A DNA stretch of 64,000 nucleotides from Phytophthora colocasiae (GCA_018806915.1 JAGKQI010000020.1:806001-870000), one strand, 5' to 3'. Positions 51,255 through 63,313 are shown, numbered from the stretch's first letter. Made by a program: numbers and translations. The notes: generated from the sequence alone by a model not told the origin.

Positions 51255-51298
51255 TCCCCTTCAGGACGCAAGTTACAACGGAGAGAGAAGAACCAGTC

Positions 51299-52513
51299 AT
51301 GAGTAGCCCTCGCCAAGACAAAGACGAGCAGAAGCAGGAGGAAAAGCCTCTGTTCCGCACCATTACGCCCAATGACCAAGCCGATCGCCTTCAGTACCGG
51401 TCCATGGCCGTTGGAACTGCGCCACCGGACTTCGGGATGATTGGTGCCCACCCGCGGTCTCCGCTCGACACCATGGGTAGCGCCTTCCCTGGACCCATGG
51501 CGTTCAACATGGCAGCCAAGAAATCTGCTAGTGCCCCTAAGAAGCCTGAGGCTGCCGGATCTGGTACCTCGTTCGGCATGCGTGTGGACCGCACCAAGTA
51601 CGTGAACGTGACACCGCGTGATCTTCCTCCTGCCCCCTTCCGTCTGGAGATGCACACGCACTTCCACGTCAAGCTTGAGGCCACCCAGCGTGTGTGTGGC
51701 GTCGTGGGAATCAAGCTCTGCGAGCTGGACACGGACTTCGAGTTCAACGCCGACAAGTGCAAGTGGAAGGTCGAGTACCGCCGTAACGGAGGAGCTCAGC
51801 GCGTGAGCCTCAACATCGTTGTCTTCAAGACCCAGAAGGAGGAGTATGTCGTCGAAGTGCAGCGTCGTGAAGGCGACATTACCGCGCTTATGCACTTGTA
51901 CCACGAGCTCAAGTATCTGTTCCGCCGTAGCCAGCTGCTTAGCGAGAAGACCCCCACGACGAATGGCGTCAAGCGCGCTGCTCCTAAGCCGTTGCCGAAA
52001 CTGCCGCTGTCCCCGGAGAGCATCCAGGACGGTGTCTCGGCTCTTAAGGGTCTGCTGGAGAGCAAGTATGCCGACGCACAGATGCAGGGCGTGCTTGGAG
52101 CCATCTCCATGTCCACCGTCGAGGAGACTCGTTCCGGTATGGCCGGCATTGTGCCGCAGCTCGTGTCCCTTGGACAATCCAAGAACTCCAACGTGTCCCG
52201 GTTAGTGAGCGCTGCGCTTGCACAGCTATGCGATCACCCGCAGTGCCGCCAAGCATTTATTCAGTCGGATGGCTGGCAGTTTATTGTGGATTGCGCTGCT
52301 GGAGGTGCCGACGTCAAGCCAGAAGTGCAACGAGAGAGTCTTCACGTGGTAGAGACTCTTTGTCCGTTGTATCACGATGAACTTGCCAAGTCCAAGAGCG
52401 CTGGTCGCGTGCTGGAGCTGGTGCAAGAATGGCAGAAGATTGAGGACCCGCGGCTCAAGAAGCACGCGTGCAATGCTCACCGTGCACTAAAGGAGGCAGG
52501 AGTCCTCGCCTAA
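51299..52513 (+). CDS. KA1-like and ARM-repeat protein, hypothetical
   Basis: 404 residues, one exon. An upstream in-frame extension to 51125 is rejected because the initiator element lies within it. The disordered N-terminus (about 1-95) is Pro/Ala/Lys-rich. Residues about 105-205 (FRLEMHTHFHVKLEA, VCGVVGIKLCELDTDFEF, YVVEVQRREGDI) have the beta-rich pattern and closing Arg-Gly-Asp-like turn of KA1-type membrane-binding domains; this is a resemblance only. Residues about 235-404 are armadillo-like helices (ALKGLLESKYADAQMQGVLG, LVSLGQSKNSNVSRLVSAAL). Strong third-position GC bias indicates high expression. AATAAA at 52567-52572 is a probable polyadenylation signal. Role unknown. Confidence 0.75.
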   Translation: MSSPRQDKDEQKQEEKPLFRTITPNDQADRLQYRSMAVGTAPPDFGMIGAHPRSPLDTMGSAFPGPMAFNMAAKKSASAPKKPEAAGSGTSFGMRVDRTKYVNVTPRDLPPAPFRLEMHTHFHVKLEATQRVCGVVGIKLCELDTDFEFNADKCKWKVEYRRNGGAQRVSLNIVVFKTQKEEYVVEVQRREGDITALMHLYHELKYLFRRSQLLSEKTPTTNGVKRAAPKPLPKLPLSPESIQDGVSALKGLLESKYADAQMQGVLGAISMSTVEETRSGMAGIVPQLVSLGQSKNSNVSRLVSAALAQLCDHPQCRQAFIQSDGWQFIVDCAAGGADVKPEVQRESLHVVETLCPLYHDELAKSKSAGRVLELVQEWQKIEDPRLKKHACNAHRALKEAGVLA

Positions 52514-53000
52514 GTAATTTCAAGGAGAAAGAGGAGGATGCATTGGCTTTGGGTTGGGTGGGTAGCAATAAAGACCCAGTCAGCTAGCCGCTAGTACAGT
52601 AGTCTTCGCCTCTCGCCAGCCCCCGTATCTTGCTTGAAAGATATACCCACCTTCCCCAAGGTCCGCTTCATATTAGCTGTTGGGTATTGTTTGTGTGTTA
52701 TGATCAATGAACAAGAAAGCTTTCTCTTGAGTTTATCGTCCACGGTATCCGTCCCTATCACGAGATTTTGTGGGAACCCCATCGTGGAGATCGTTCTTGA
52801 GTACCATGCGCTTCAACACAGTTGACAAGCTGCCAATACCAGCCCACGCTTCCTGGAACAAAGAAAGAAAGCCCATAGGTAATGAGGAAAATGAGTGCAT
52901 TAAGACAGAAAGAGCGGCTCGGCCTGGCACTACTCGATGCCAACCCATACTTAAAGTACAAGCGTCGTAAAGTGTTCAAGGCTTATTACTATACTTCACC
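52514..53000. other. intergenic with polyadenylation signal
   Basis: Contains AATAAA (52567-52572) for the upstream gene. Nothing else supported; this is the convergent 3' flank of two genes. Confidence 0.5.
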
Positions 53001-54360
53001 CTACACGACCTCAGCACCCTCACTGGCCGGCACTCGCTTTTCCACAGACCAACCGCCTTCCAATGTCTCCGTGGTCATGGTAATGGCTGTGTCGGACACG
53101 CTGTCATCGTCAAGGAAAGTGTCCATTTCCGAGGCTTCGTCCTCTGAGAAAATTAGTTCGTGCTCGAGCACGTAGCCCAGCACCTGATTCTTTACCGACC
53201 TGGTACAGCATTCGAAAAGAAAATGTGAGCGGCTGTGACACCGTACATGTACACCATCGGCACCCTTACGTCGGGAACCAGATATTGACTGGGAGAAGCC
53301 AATGCAACGAAAATCTGCAATCCGATCCGCCGAACACTTCGCGCAGACCGAGGTTATCAGCAACCTCGCCTTTCAGGCGGTCAATTTGGGTAGTTCCTGT
53401 CGTAATGACACTGTACTGGTCGCACATCATGCACATGGTAAAGAGACCAAACAGAACAGCCTCCAGGATTAAGCACACAACTCGGATGGCTCCGTATGTT
53501 GGGCATCTACGCAAAATAAAACACACAAACAGCAACAGGAAGTTAGATACTGGGAGTTCTGACCTGACAATTTCCCACGTACGATTCGTTAATACACTTG
53601 GCGTAACGGAAGAACACGAGTGTAAGTGCGTAGGCAGACAGCACGAAAACGTAAAAGATGAACAGCAAGAAGAACTTGTGGTTCCCCAGACCCACACAGT
53701 TGTTCACCCAAGGGCAGTGGTGATCCATCTTGATGACACAGCGGTCACAGATCGAGCAGTGATGCGCTCTCCCTGGCTTGAACTGGCGGCACCGACGGCA
53801 CGTCCTGTATCTCTGTTCCTCCAACCTGCAGCAGCGAAATGATTAGCACCACTCTAGCGTCCGAAACTTCCACTGTTCACACCTCGTAATTTCGTCCTTT
53901 GATGCGTTAGCCAATGCTAGCGGCAGTGCCGATTCAGGAACTGCTCCGGGGTCCGTCAGCATAGCTGGAATACACATTACAACCAGAGACTATTAGCGTG
54001 CGTGGATCTTTCTCCCTCTTCCAGATTTTAAAAACCTTAAACCGACCTTTTCCGTGCGATACAAGAGCCAGGAAGCAAAGCCCTGTGAAGATGGCGATAT
54101 GTAGCAGCCCTAAGGGTGATAAACCCATCCAAGGGTATACAACGACACCCTACAGCGGAGAAACAACACTGGCGTTAGACAACAAAGTCGACATGTTACG
54201 CGTTTTCGGAACTTACCACGACGGTGCATTCAGCGTAGAGCACCAAAAACCAGGAGATGACAGCACACACGATTCCGCATGGGTCAGTATTGCACCACAG
54301 ACGCACATTGAAGCCCGTGCCGCACGATGCCGGCCGCTTGCGCTGCTCCAGAGACGGCAT
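53001..54360 (-). CDS. DHHC-type protein S-acyltransferase (palmitoyltransferase)
   Basis: Six exons with consistent phase: 54360-54217, 54149-54047, 53964-53883, 53825-53583, 53506-53270 and 53199-53001, giving 335 residues. Two N-terminal membrane helices ([37 protein letters not shown]) are followed by the DPG motif (LTDPGAVPE). Exon 4 carries the cysteine-rich domain, [20 protein letters not shown] to [15 protein letters not shown], whose DHHC cysteine forms the acyl intermediate. Two more helices follow ([36 protein letters not shown]). [10 protein letters not shown] stands in the place of the TTxE motif. The last exon gives an acidic Ser/Glu-rich tail. Acts in Golgi or other endomembranes; substrates unknown. 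Divergent from ANKZF1. Confidence 0.92.
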
Positions 54361-54502
54361 CCCTTACTATGACCTTCACTATGAGCTCTTCTTCACTTTA
54401 GCAGCGGTTATGGTAAAAATATGCTGTTAAATAATTCCCCTATCTTATAGCATAATTTCATGTTGACCAACACTCACCTGTTACGTATTCTGTCCTTTTT
54501 GG

Positions 54503-54520
54503 CAGTCATTTCCGCATTCC
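54503..54520 (+). promoter_or_regulatory. Inr-like transcription start element
   Basis: CAGTCATTTCCGCATTCC matches the oomycete initiator pattern (TCATTY then CATTY) and sits 14-31 bp upstream of the ATG at 54534. Confidence 0.45.
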
Positions 54521-54533
54521 AAGTGCCGCTAAT

Positions 54534-56364
54534 ATGACGACGACGAGGCCTGCTGCAACGTTTGGACGTATCGCTCTGAGCGATCTCACGCCCTCCCAGA
54601 CTTCTTCATGGACTGTACGAGCTGTTGCGGGAAGCCCGCGGCAGTTCGAGCGTCCACGTCCTCTGGACGAGAGCTCCGACGTGGCTACCACAACTTTAAG
54701 ACTGCAAACAGCAACACTGGATGAGCGCAAGAGTGTTGGTCTTCGTTGCGGAACATGTGACGTGGCAACATTTGAATCGTTGAATGAACAATATGCACAC
54801 TTTAAGTCTACAGCTCACTGTGTAAATCTCAAAAGACAGGCCAAGGGACTGTTAAGTCTGTCCGAGGAGGAGGCTCTGGAGTATCAAGAGAAGAAGGATC
54901 AGGAAAAGAACCATGAGGACGGGGGGTATAGTTCTTCATCTTCAGAGGAAGAGGAAGAGGAAGAGGAAGAAGGGAATGTTGCTATAACAACGGAGCCTGT
55001 GGTGGAGTTCTCGGACGGCACAAGCGTCTTTAAAGTGTTCAAGAACATCTTCCCCAATACAGAGGAGGAGGAGTTTAACCCGTACACTTCACTGGATACG
55101 ATTTGCTCCTCGAAATTCCGGTGGGCGATCTTTCTTTTGCGTAGTGGACGCTTTGCTGGCGCAGTGTTTGAGAAAGACAAGGCGCTGTGTCACAAGACGT
55201 TCCAAAGGTACACGACCAGAAGGAAACAGGGTGGGGCACAGTCAGCGAGCGATGCTGGTGGTAAGGCAAAGTCAGCGGGTGCTACACTGCGACGGTACAA
55301 TGAAGCAGCGTTAAAGCAGGATGTGTCAGCGCTTCTAAATGAGTGGAAGGATGTGTTGAAGGACGTGGAGCTCATCTTTTTGTCCAGTGGCAAGACCGAC
55401 CGCTCGACGTTCTTCCCAGAGAAGAATGCGGTGTTGCGCTCTGGTACGTTGGTGTACTTTGTTTTGTAGTCGATTGGTATGATGCTAATGTACTTGTACC
55501 CCAGACGACAAGAGGGTTAAGCGGATTCCATTTGCTACATTCCGGCCGACGTTTGAAGAAGTGTGCCGAGTACGTTCCGACCTGAGCAGTGTCCGCTTTT
55601 CACCACTTGAAACAGAAACTCAGTCGCCGACGGATAGCGCCAAGAAAGCGAAGAAGAAAAAGAAGAAACAATCCAGTGATCCTATGCCTGAAACAGAGGT
55701 GACGGCAGATACTTCCCAGGCGGATACCGAGGAAGAGGAAGAAGTGGTGCCTCAGATTATTGAGCTGGTGAAGGGTAACAATTTGAGTGGGATCAAGGCG
55801 CTGTTGTCGAGTTCTGAAGAGAAAGACATTGAGGTGAACGAAGTTGATGCCAAGTTTATGACAGCTCTACACCACGCTGCTGCGAACAACGCAATATCTA
55901 TCGTTGAATATTTGCTGGAACAAGGAGCCAACCCGTCGTTGTTGGACCTTCACAACCGGCCACCCTACTTTCTTTGCGGCTCGAAAGAGACCCGAAATGC
56001 ATTCCGTAGATACATGGGCGAGCATCCGGGTGCCTGGGACTACGCAGCGGCGCAAATTCCGGAGGGCCTCACAAGTGAGATGGAACAACGCAAGAAGGAA
56101 AAAGAGGCTGAGAAGCGAAAGCGAGCGCGCGAACGGAAGAAACAACAGAAAAAGGAAGCTGCCGAGCAGAAACGAGTTGAGACTGAACGTCAGGAAGAGC
56201 TGGAGCGGAAAATCGCAGCAGGTTTGGCTTGCGATTTCTGTGGTAAGTACGCGGGCAAGTCTCCATTCACACGTTTAGAGTACAAGTACTGCTCGACGGA
56301 TTGTGTCAACGGACACAAACGCAAACTAATGAGCGAAGCAGCTCTGCGTCGTCTTGGGGGTTGA
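54534..56364 (+). CDS. ANKZF1: ANKZF1/Vms1 peptidyl-tRNA endonuclease
   Basis: Exons 54534-55443 and 55505-56364 (61-nt intron) give 589 residues. Order: a C2H2-like zinc finger ([31 protein letters not shown]); an acidic Ser/Glu run; and the VLRF1 domain ([32 protein letters not shown]) with the Gln of the GGxQ-like loop, essential in yeast Vms1. Then come a Lys-rich linker, ankyrin repeats ([35 protein letters not shown]), a long charged coiled coil, and a C-terminal treble-clef zinc finger (CDFCGKYAG ... [12 protein letters not shown]). The family releases stalled nascent chains from tRNA on 60S subunits in ribosome quality control and protects mitochondria. Domain order equals that of human ANKZF1. 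Confidence 0.92.
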
Positions 56365-56500
56365 ATAATTGTGGGACGAGGAGGTTTCCATGACAAACGT
56401 GCAATAGAGGAATTGAGCTTGAATTGATAACGGTTGCGTCTTTTCACGTAGCATTTGGCTGGATCAATTGTGAGAGCTCTGGTGGTGGTGAAATTAAAAG

Positions 56501-57465
56501 ATGATGGATCTACCACTTGATGACGAGACGCTGCAACGCGTGTACGCCTGGATCGATGAAATTCCCCTGTCGCGGCCCAAGAAAAGCATTTCTCGTGACT
56601 TCAGTGACGGAATCTTGGCTGCTGAAGTCGTGGCGTTTTACTTCCCGAAGCTCGTGCAGATGCACAACTACAGCGCAGCCAACTCGCTGAAGCAGAAGCA
56701 GTACAATTGGAGCACGCTCAATCGTGAGGAATCTCACTGTAACGTTTACCAGGGCTTCATTATGACATCTTGGCTATTGATTTACAGGAAAAGTGTTCAA
56801 GAGGCTTCACATTTCGTTGTCGAAGGAAGATATTGACGATCTGGTACAGTGTCAATCAGGGGCGATTGAACATTTGCTAGTGAAGCTTCAGATAAAGGTA
56901 TGCCGTGCTGTAGCTATTGACTTCCACACTTTCACAGACATTACTGACCCTGTTTCACTGATAGATTGCGAATTATCGCGAGAAACGACCATCTTTTTCT
57001 CCAGTGCCTCAAACACCACGGGAAGCGAGTGACGCTACAGACGACGCGAGCAGTGTAGTATCGTCCAATTCTGCAATAGCTGGCACTGTAGGTAACGGAA
57101 GCCCAACCGGAGGAAGCAGTCGGGCAATGCAAACTCCAGTGGACAAGTTTGGTGATCTTTCGACACCACTTCGAGATTTGTCTTTGCAGGATGGAGATGA
57201 AGTGAGTCGATTCATGGAGCCTCCAGCCGCACCAGTGCACCCGATGGATTCCATGGGAAAATCGTACATACCAAACAGTGAAGTTTCAAAAGGTGAGCAT
57301 GTACGTCAAGAAGTGACCGAGAAGGACAACGTGATCGCAGAGCTCCGAGAGACTGTCCAGATCTTGGAGATGAAAGTCCAGAAGCTGGAGCAGCTCGTCC
57401 GACTTAAAGACGGCAAGATCCAAACTCTCGTGGCGAAATTGCGCTCCCAGAAACCACAGATATAA
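56501..57465 (+). CDS. SPEF1: SPEF1/CLAMP calponin-homology microtubule protein
   Basis: Exons 56501-56723, 56788-56897 and 56965-57465 give about 277 residues. The N-terminal CH_2 domain (LQRVYAWIDEIPLSRPKKSI, RDFSDGILAAEVVAFYFPKL, YSAANSLKQKQYNWSTLNRK, KVFKRLHISLSKEDI) is the SPEF1/CLAMP type. A Ser-rich linker and a C-terminal coiled coil (ELRETVQILEMKVQKLEQLV, LKDGKIQTLVAKLR) follow, as in animal and algal SPEF1. The protein bundles and stabilises microtubules in the ciliary central apparatus, so its presence fits an organism with flagellated zoospores. It follows ANKZF1 on the same strand by about 137 bp and converges with the double PLP gene (85-bp gap). Confidence 0.9.
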
Positions 57466-57549
57466 ACTTGATGGCGAGAAAACTCGAATAAAGAGCGCTT
57501 TCAAACTGTAAGGCTACACTTCCTCAGTGATAAGTACAATTCTAAAGAA

Positions 57550-60500
57550 CTACCCCCAGAAGGTCATGACTTGTTCTGGAGTTTCTGCTGGTTTGAGTAG
57601 CCGCATCGAAATTTGGTCTTCACGTGTTCGATAGCCATAGACGGCAGGCGCTGGTCGGCTGCAGTGTCGACTAAACATCGACATTGAGTTCGCTCCAGTA
57701 TCATGTACAACCACAAAGTCACCTCGTGAAATTGTGGGGAGCTCCACACGTCGACCAACCATGTCGCCTCCGAAACACAGCGGCCCTGCCACGTTTTGCA
57801 CTGAGATCGGAGCGTCAGAGACCATGCCACTGGAGCTGTCATTCCAAACAAAGAGAAAGCAAGGTTAGGGCACGAAACTAGCAGCACGAGCAGCCAACCG
57901 AATGATACGTACTCGTAGACGGTCATCCGGCGGGTAAAAAGATCAGGACGGTAGCATGCCCGAAGGAATAGATCCGATCCGGCGTGGATAATGGCTGTCT
58001 GACTGAGGTTATCACCGTCAACCTGCGGATGGGTCTTCACGTATTCCACTTCGCTGACTACCCAGCCAGTCTTGGAGCTGATACTGCTTCCGAATTCGGT
58101 CAGAATGGTGCGACCTGTGCGCTCAAACAACTGCGGTGCTTCACGACGAAGAACCTCCACGTACTCTGCAAATGTTGGCGAGACATCCTCGTCGTCAAAG
58201 TTGGTTGACAAGCCGCCTCCAATGTTGAGCACCTTGATGCGACTTGTGCCAGCTGCTGCATCGATTTCGTTCGCCAATTCGTTCAAACAAACAGCTCCTT
58301 GGGACAGCATCTCGAGGGAGCAGCCCTGGGATCCAACGTGCGCGTGCAGTCCAGTCATCCACGGATTCACACAGAAGAAAGCGATGATCTTAGCACGGCT
58401 CTCCGGAGTTAATGGCACGCCGAACTTGGACTGCACAGTGGAAACGCTAAGGTAAGAGTTGGTACCTGCTCCAAGCAACGGGTTGATGCGCAGGCCGATG
58501 CGAGGTAAGTTCCCAGCGTAACGTGGGGTGCATTCCGGGAAACTGGACTGGAAGATCGCCTCGGCATGTTCGCGGATGATATCGAGCTCGTCAAAATTGT
58601 CAGCGTTAACCTCCACTCCTGCATTGATAGCGAACTGCAGATCACGTCGTGTTTTGCATGGACTATCGAATACGATTCGGTGCGGTGGGCATCCCAAACG
58701 TAAAGCATGCTTCACTTCCACGATAGACGCACACTCGAGACCGACATCATTTTCAATCGCTCGCTTGATGAAGAACGCCAGTGGACACGATTTCATAGCA
58801 AATCGGTGCTCGAAGTGCACCGGGAAAGAGGTCAGCAGCGCTTGGAAGGCCATGTCAATGGAGTCCAGATCGTAGACGACAGCCAGTTTGGTTTCTTCCT
58901 CTGGTTCCTCTTCGTCTGACAACACACGTTCTGCGACCATGTACTGGACCACACGCGCGACTTCGTCATCCTTAACACTAAAGTCCCAGTCACTGAGAGG
59001 CTTGAGAGGCTCCAGTGGTGCTGGTTCGATGCACTCTTCGATGTATCTGTGGTGAAGCAGCTTCCAGTGACGCAGGATTAACGCGGTCTTTTTCAGGATA
59101 GCATTGTCATCCTCCGACAACGGCTCCATGGCTGCTGCGTAGTCGCTTTCGCCCTTGCCTCGAACGTACATATCATTCACCATATCAGCCCCCATAGCAA
59201 TACGTATGATAGCTCCACTTTTGCCGAGAGACACAGGCTGCCCTAATAAGCAACGCTTCTTGGCCAGGGCATCATCTGGTAGTGCACCTGAGACATCCTT
59301 CGCAAGCAGTTTATGAAGCGCCTTGAGAGCTGTCATATCGAGGAACTCGCCACTATCATCTCGCACCTTGAACGAGATAATCGTGTCCATGGGCTTCACC
59401 GTGCTGGTATTGTCATTCTCTGTAGGTTCCGGAGGGGTCAAGAGCTCGACCATATGCCCCCACTCAGACTGCATTTTCGACCTGCACGAGCGCATGTACA
59501 GCTTACAGATATCTGCAATATCCTTCGGAGGGATACAGCAGAATGGCTCCATATTCACAAGAGCAGTCTCCCAACGCAACAACAACCCAACGTTCATGTT
59601 CGTCCCCAGTCTCTCTCGTATGTTGCGCATTCCTTCGGGCATGTCGTATCTTGAGAAATAGTCTTCCAGACCGAGAGGAACTGCTAATTCAGAGTTACGT
59701 TCGACCGCCGCAGCTTCCATCTCGTACACACAGCGCATAGGCATCAACACAGCACCGCAAAACGGGGAGCCTCCGAAAAATTTAGAGCCCGTAGTGAGCA
59801 CAATGTAGCCTTTGGCGGCCCATTCTCGATACAATGATGTATCCACTCGCATCTGACAAGCATCCACCACAACCAACAAGCGATTCGGATATTGAGCAGC
59901 CAAAGCATCGATTAAGGGCATCGAAGGACAGGCATAACCCGTCTTGGCTCCGACAACCACGTGCAGCAGGACGACACCTCCACCACGATCCAGGTGCTCA
60001 TGCACCAATTCGTCAATATCACTGTCGATGCGGTTAATATCCCCATTATCATCCCGAGCCGGCATCGTCACCACATCCACGAGTTCAGTCGGGAACCTAC
60101 GCAATGGCTCTCCGGCTGCCCCAGGTTCCCCACTTGGTGTTAAATTGCTGAAATGCCTGCCACTCGAAGCAATGTTCGAGCCACGTCCAATCTCGCCTCC
60201 AGCCGTGATGATACTAGTGACCTTGCATTGCTCAGGACCGACGCCACCAGGCAAATTCTCCTCTTCACCCAGTCCCGAGTATAGCCTCGCCAGACCTGCA
60301 ACCGTAGCCAGCAGCTCTGCATCTGTACCGGACGGTGAGAGTAAAATCCTTAGCTGATCGTCGTGTACCAAGCCCGAAACACCCAGACAAACAGCCACAC
60401 GAGTACGAACAGCTCGCATCTTGGTATTGAATAAAGCACTGGAGCTCTTGGCATTGGGGTTAATGGACAGCGAATTCAACAACAACTCCTGTCGCAATTT

Positions 60501-61313
60501 CTCGCAGCGTTCGAACGCCTGGAGTGAAATACTGGAGCACGTGCAGCTCCCGCGTGCCACGTCCGTCGCGAACGGGATCGTAGACGCATTGTAATTGTTC
60601 GTCTTAGTCAGCGGACACAGCGCAGATCTGTCGTCCGAGCCACGAACCAGTAGAGACTCGGTCTGCTCAGCAAATGGCAGCGCATTGGCTGCAAACTTGA
60701 CAATCTCGTTCCACGCGTCGCCATGGCACGGAATGTGCAGCAGTGTCGCGAGTCTCGAAAATAATAATTCGGTGGTGTTGGCCACTGTGGCCAATTGTCG
60801 TACGACTCGCAGTTCTTCCTGTCGAATACGCGCCACGGATGCCGCTTCAAGGGGCGAAGCAGAAGTCGGCACAGCGTTGGCATAAGCAGCCAATTCGGTC
60901 TGGGAAAACGTCTCGAGGTACTTGAGTTTCGTGTACAGTAGCACCAGATCACGTGCAGTGTAGCATGGCGAGTTGCGATTGAGCTCGGGGAGACACAGCA
61001 GTCGGTCTTGTAGCTGAGCACTGAAGACTACAGCATCCAGCGGGTTCTGTAGGTTCCAGAGGCGCGTCAGATCCGGTCGAGGGCCCAAAAGAGGCAGCAG
61101 CTCTGGGCGCGTCGAAATCACTTGGTCTCGTAGTTCTGCGGTCAATTGCTCGACCTCGTCGGGTTTTACAGCGCGTTGACAACGTGCTACGCTCTGGTCT
61201 GTTGACGAAAAGGCAGACGACTTTGTCGATGGAGGAGACGCAACTCGTGGTGAATGCGTCTTGGTATTGGCCACCTGTGAGGCTACTGTGGAGAGCTTCT
61301 TCTTGTTCAGCAT
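57550..61313 (-). CDS. fusion of two PLP enzymes: aminotransferase-fold + Orn/DAP-type decarboxylase
   Basis: 1228 residues from exons 61313-57913 and 57835-57550 (77-nt intron, junction TVYDSSGMVSD). After a Ser/Thr-rich N-terminus and a helical region (about 60-330), residues about 340-700 form a fold-type I PLP domain. The cofactor Asp is in LLVVVDACQMRVD and the probable Schiff-base Lys in LTTGSKFFGGSPF (about 511), as in class V aminotransferases or cysteine-desulfurase relatives. From about 810 a fold-type III decarboxylase follows: Lys in FAMKSCPLAFF (about 840), HAHVGSQG, GGGLSTNF, and near the end PLCFGGDMVGR with the conserved Cys. Such decarboxylases act on ornithine, lysine or diaminopimelate. 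One polypeptide could carry out two successive amino-acid steps. Domains are clear; substrates are not. Confidence 0.85.
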
Positions 61314-62209
61314 GGCTGGAGATCGTGTTTCTTGCGGCCTTGGACGTCAATGGCGGAGTGAGAGACTGTAAGATCGCAGACGTCGCTTCGCTTTTATGTG
61401 ATCCACCGCGAACTACTTCTGCCCGCTGTTGCGTGCTAGCACCCTCTTCAAACAGGCGTCCAAGCAGGCGAAACGAACGCCGGACAGGCAGTGACTGGAG
61501 AAAGGAAGGGAAGTGAGCGACGAGAGGCAATGCACGTCGTGGTGGAGACACTCAGCCTACAGACAGCAACATCCTACATGGACGAGTTATAGGCTGATGA
61601 ACAGCACTAGTAGTGCTGCACTACAGAGCAGACTTTCCTGCAGATCTAGACCTCGTGGTCAGGCAGTTGATGCCGCCGTTGCAACTTGCAATGCACCTTC
61701 CGGTGATGGAGGAGGCAAAAAAGAGACACGGGTCGAGTATGATTGGGTAAAGCTCGTTGAAGTGCCACGCACATGTCGTCATGGTTATGCAGCATAACTT
61801 GCATACTGGCGATGGATATCATCCCCACTTGCCATCCACACGATCCATCATAAACTTGCATTTCATGAGCTGGTCTAGGCAACTTCAACAGCCTGCAGCC
61901 TGCTACTTAGTACTGGTCCAGTACACTACAACGGGTTGCAGTCTGCAGAGTGCTTGTAAAATCCACGTACCGGTCCGGTACAGCGAGAGTCGTACGAGTC
62001 GTAGCTCTCGAATGCTTCAGAAGAAACTCCTAGCATCAAGCAGGCTAACATGTACAGTAAATACAATCTCGGTGTTCTGCTGTAGACGTCATTGATGGTG
62101 TTTGTATGTGGACCAAATATTATTTAGTCTCAAATAGTCCATACAAAATTAAATAGACCAATCTCTTCCAAACCAGTCATCGCAAGCGTCACAAAGTGTA
62201 TCAACCAGC
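61314..62209. other. divergent intergenic region
   Basis: Separates the double PLP gene (-) and RCL1 (+). No convincing gene; presumably holds both promoters. A palindrome-like pair ACTGGTCCAGT (61912-61922) and several TGCAG/CTGCA repeats were noticed, without a defined role. Confidence 0.45.
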
Positions 62210-63313
62210 ATGGCTCCTCGCGCTTCGACCTCTCGGCGCTCCAACGTGCTGCGCTTCCAGGGCTGCGCACACTTCCGTCAACGTATTGTATGCGCAACAC
62301 TCAGTGGCCGTCCACTTATCATCGATGACATCCGCTCGGAGGACGAGAACCCCGGTTTAGCGCCTTTTGAAGCCAGTTTACTGCGTCTAGTAGACCGCAT
62401 AACCAGCGGTAGCCACTTGGAGATCAACGAGACCGGTACCAAGCTCAAGTACCAGCCAGGACTCGTATTGGGCGGCCGTGTAACCCACGACTGCGGTGTT
62501 GGACGCTCTGTGGGCTGGTTTCTGGAAGTTCTGGCGGCTCTCGCACCGTTCGCGAAGCTGCCACTGCATGCGACGCTGGACGGTATCACCAATGACCATG
62601 TGGACAGCTCGGTGGACAATTTTAAAGCCACTACGCTGCCTTTACTGCGACACTTTGGACTGGACGAGGGTCTCGACTTTGTAGTCAAGAAGCGCGGTGC
62701 TCCGCCTCTTGGAGGTGGACAGGTTATCTTCCGGTGTCCTCTGGTGAGGGAGCTCAAGGCTGTCCACTTGGTGGACGAAGGTTTCATCAAACGCGTGCGT
62801 GGTGTGGCCTACAGTACACGCGTGAGTCCACAGACGTCTAACAGAATCGTGGAAGCCAGTCGCGGACTATTCAACAAGCTGCTACCTGATGTGTACATTT
62901 ACTCGGACCACTACAAAGGCGCCGAGTCTGGACAATCTCCAGGTTTTGCACTGAGTATAGTGGCGGAAACGACGACGGGAGTGTTCTTAGGTGCTGAAGC
63001 GGCCGCAGAGCCTGGTGATCTGCCTGAAGATGTAGCCACGAGAGCCTCGCACGCCCTGTGCGAAGAGATACAGAAGGGAGGATGTGTGGATTCGACTAAC
63101 CAGGCGCTCGTGCTGCTGCTCATGGCGTTAGGACCTGAGGACGTGGCCAAGGTGCGTTTCGGGAAGCTCACACCGTACAGTATTGAGTGTCTTCGTCATC
63201 TGCGTGACTTCTTCGGCATCACGTTCAAAATCAAGCCTGACCCAGAGACCAAGACTGTCCTGCTCTCGTGTCTTGGTGTGGGTTTCAAGAACTTGTCTAA
63301 GAAGGTCACCTAA
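62210..63313 (+). CDS. RCL1: RNA 3'-terminal phosphate cyclase-like protein
   Basis: 367 residues, single exon, starting MAPRASTSRRSNVLRF. Characteristic RTC/RCL1 elements: FQGCAHFRQRIVCATLSGRP, FEASLLRLVDRITSGS, TKLKYQPGLVLGG, HDCGVGRSVGWFLEVLAALA, KRGAPPLGGGQVIFRCP and VLLLMALGPEDVAKVRFGKL. The catalytic His of true cyclases, expected in the C-terminal HxxDQ-like region, is replaced here by the STNQALVLLLMA stretch, as in the RCL1 subfamily. RCL1 works with BMS1 in the 18S rRNA processing complex of the nucleolus. Third-position GC bias suggests high expression. Confidence 0.93.
   Translation: MAPRASTSRRSNVLRFQGCAHFRQRIVCATLSGRPLIIDDIRSEDENPGLAPFEASLLRLVDRITSGSHLEINETGTKLKYQPGLVLGGRVTHDCGVGRSVGWFLEVLAALAPFAKLPLHATLDGITNDHVDSSVDNFKATTLPLLRHFGLDEGLDFVVKKRGAPPLGGGQVIFRCPLVRELKAVHLVDEGFIKRVRGVAYSTRVSPQTSNRIVEASRGLFNKLLPDVYIYSDHYKGAESGQSPGFALSIVAETTTGVFLGAEAAAEPGDLPEDVATRASHALCEEIQKGGCVDSTNQALVLLLMALGPEDVAKVRFGKLTPYSIECLRHLRDFFGITFKIKPDPETKTVLLSCLGVGFKNLSKKVT

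Noticed and set aside
51242..52177. 311-codon minus-strand frame opposite the KA1-like/ARM gene
   Set aside because: Produced by high third-position GC of the real gene; no recognisable domain.
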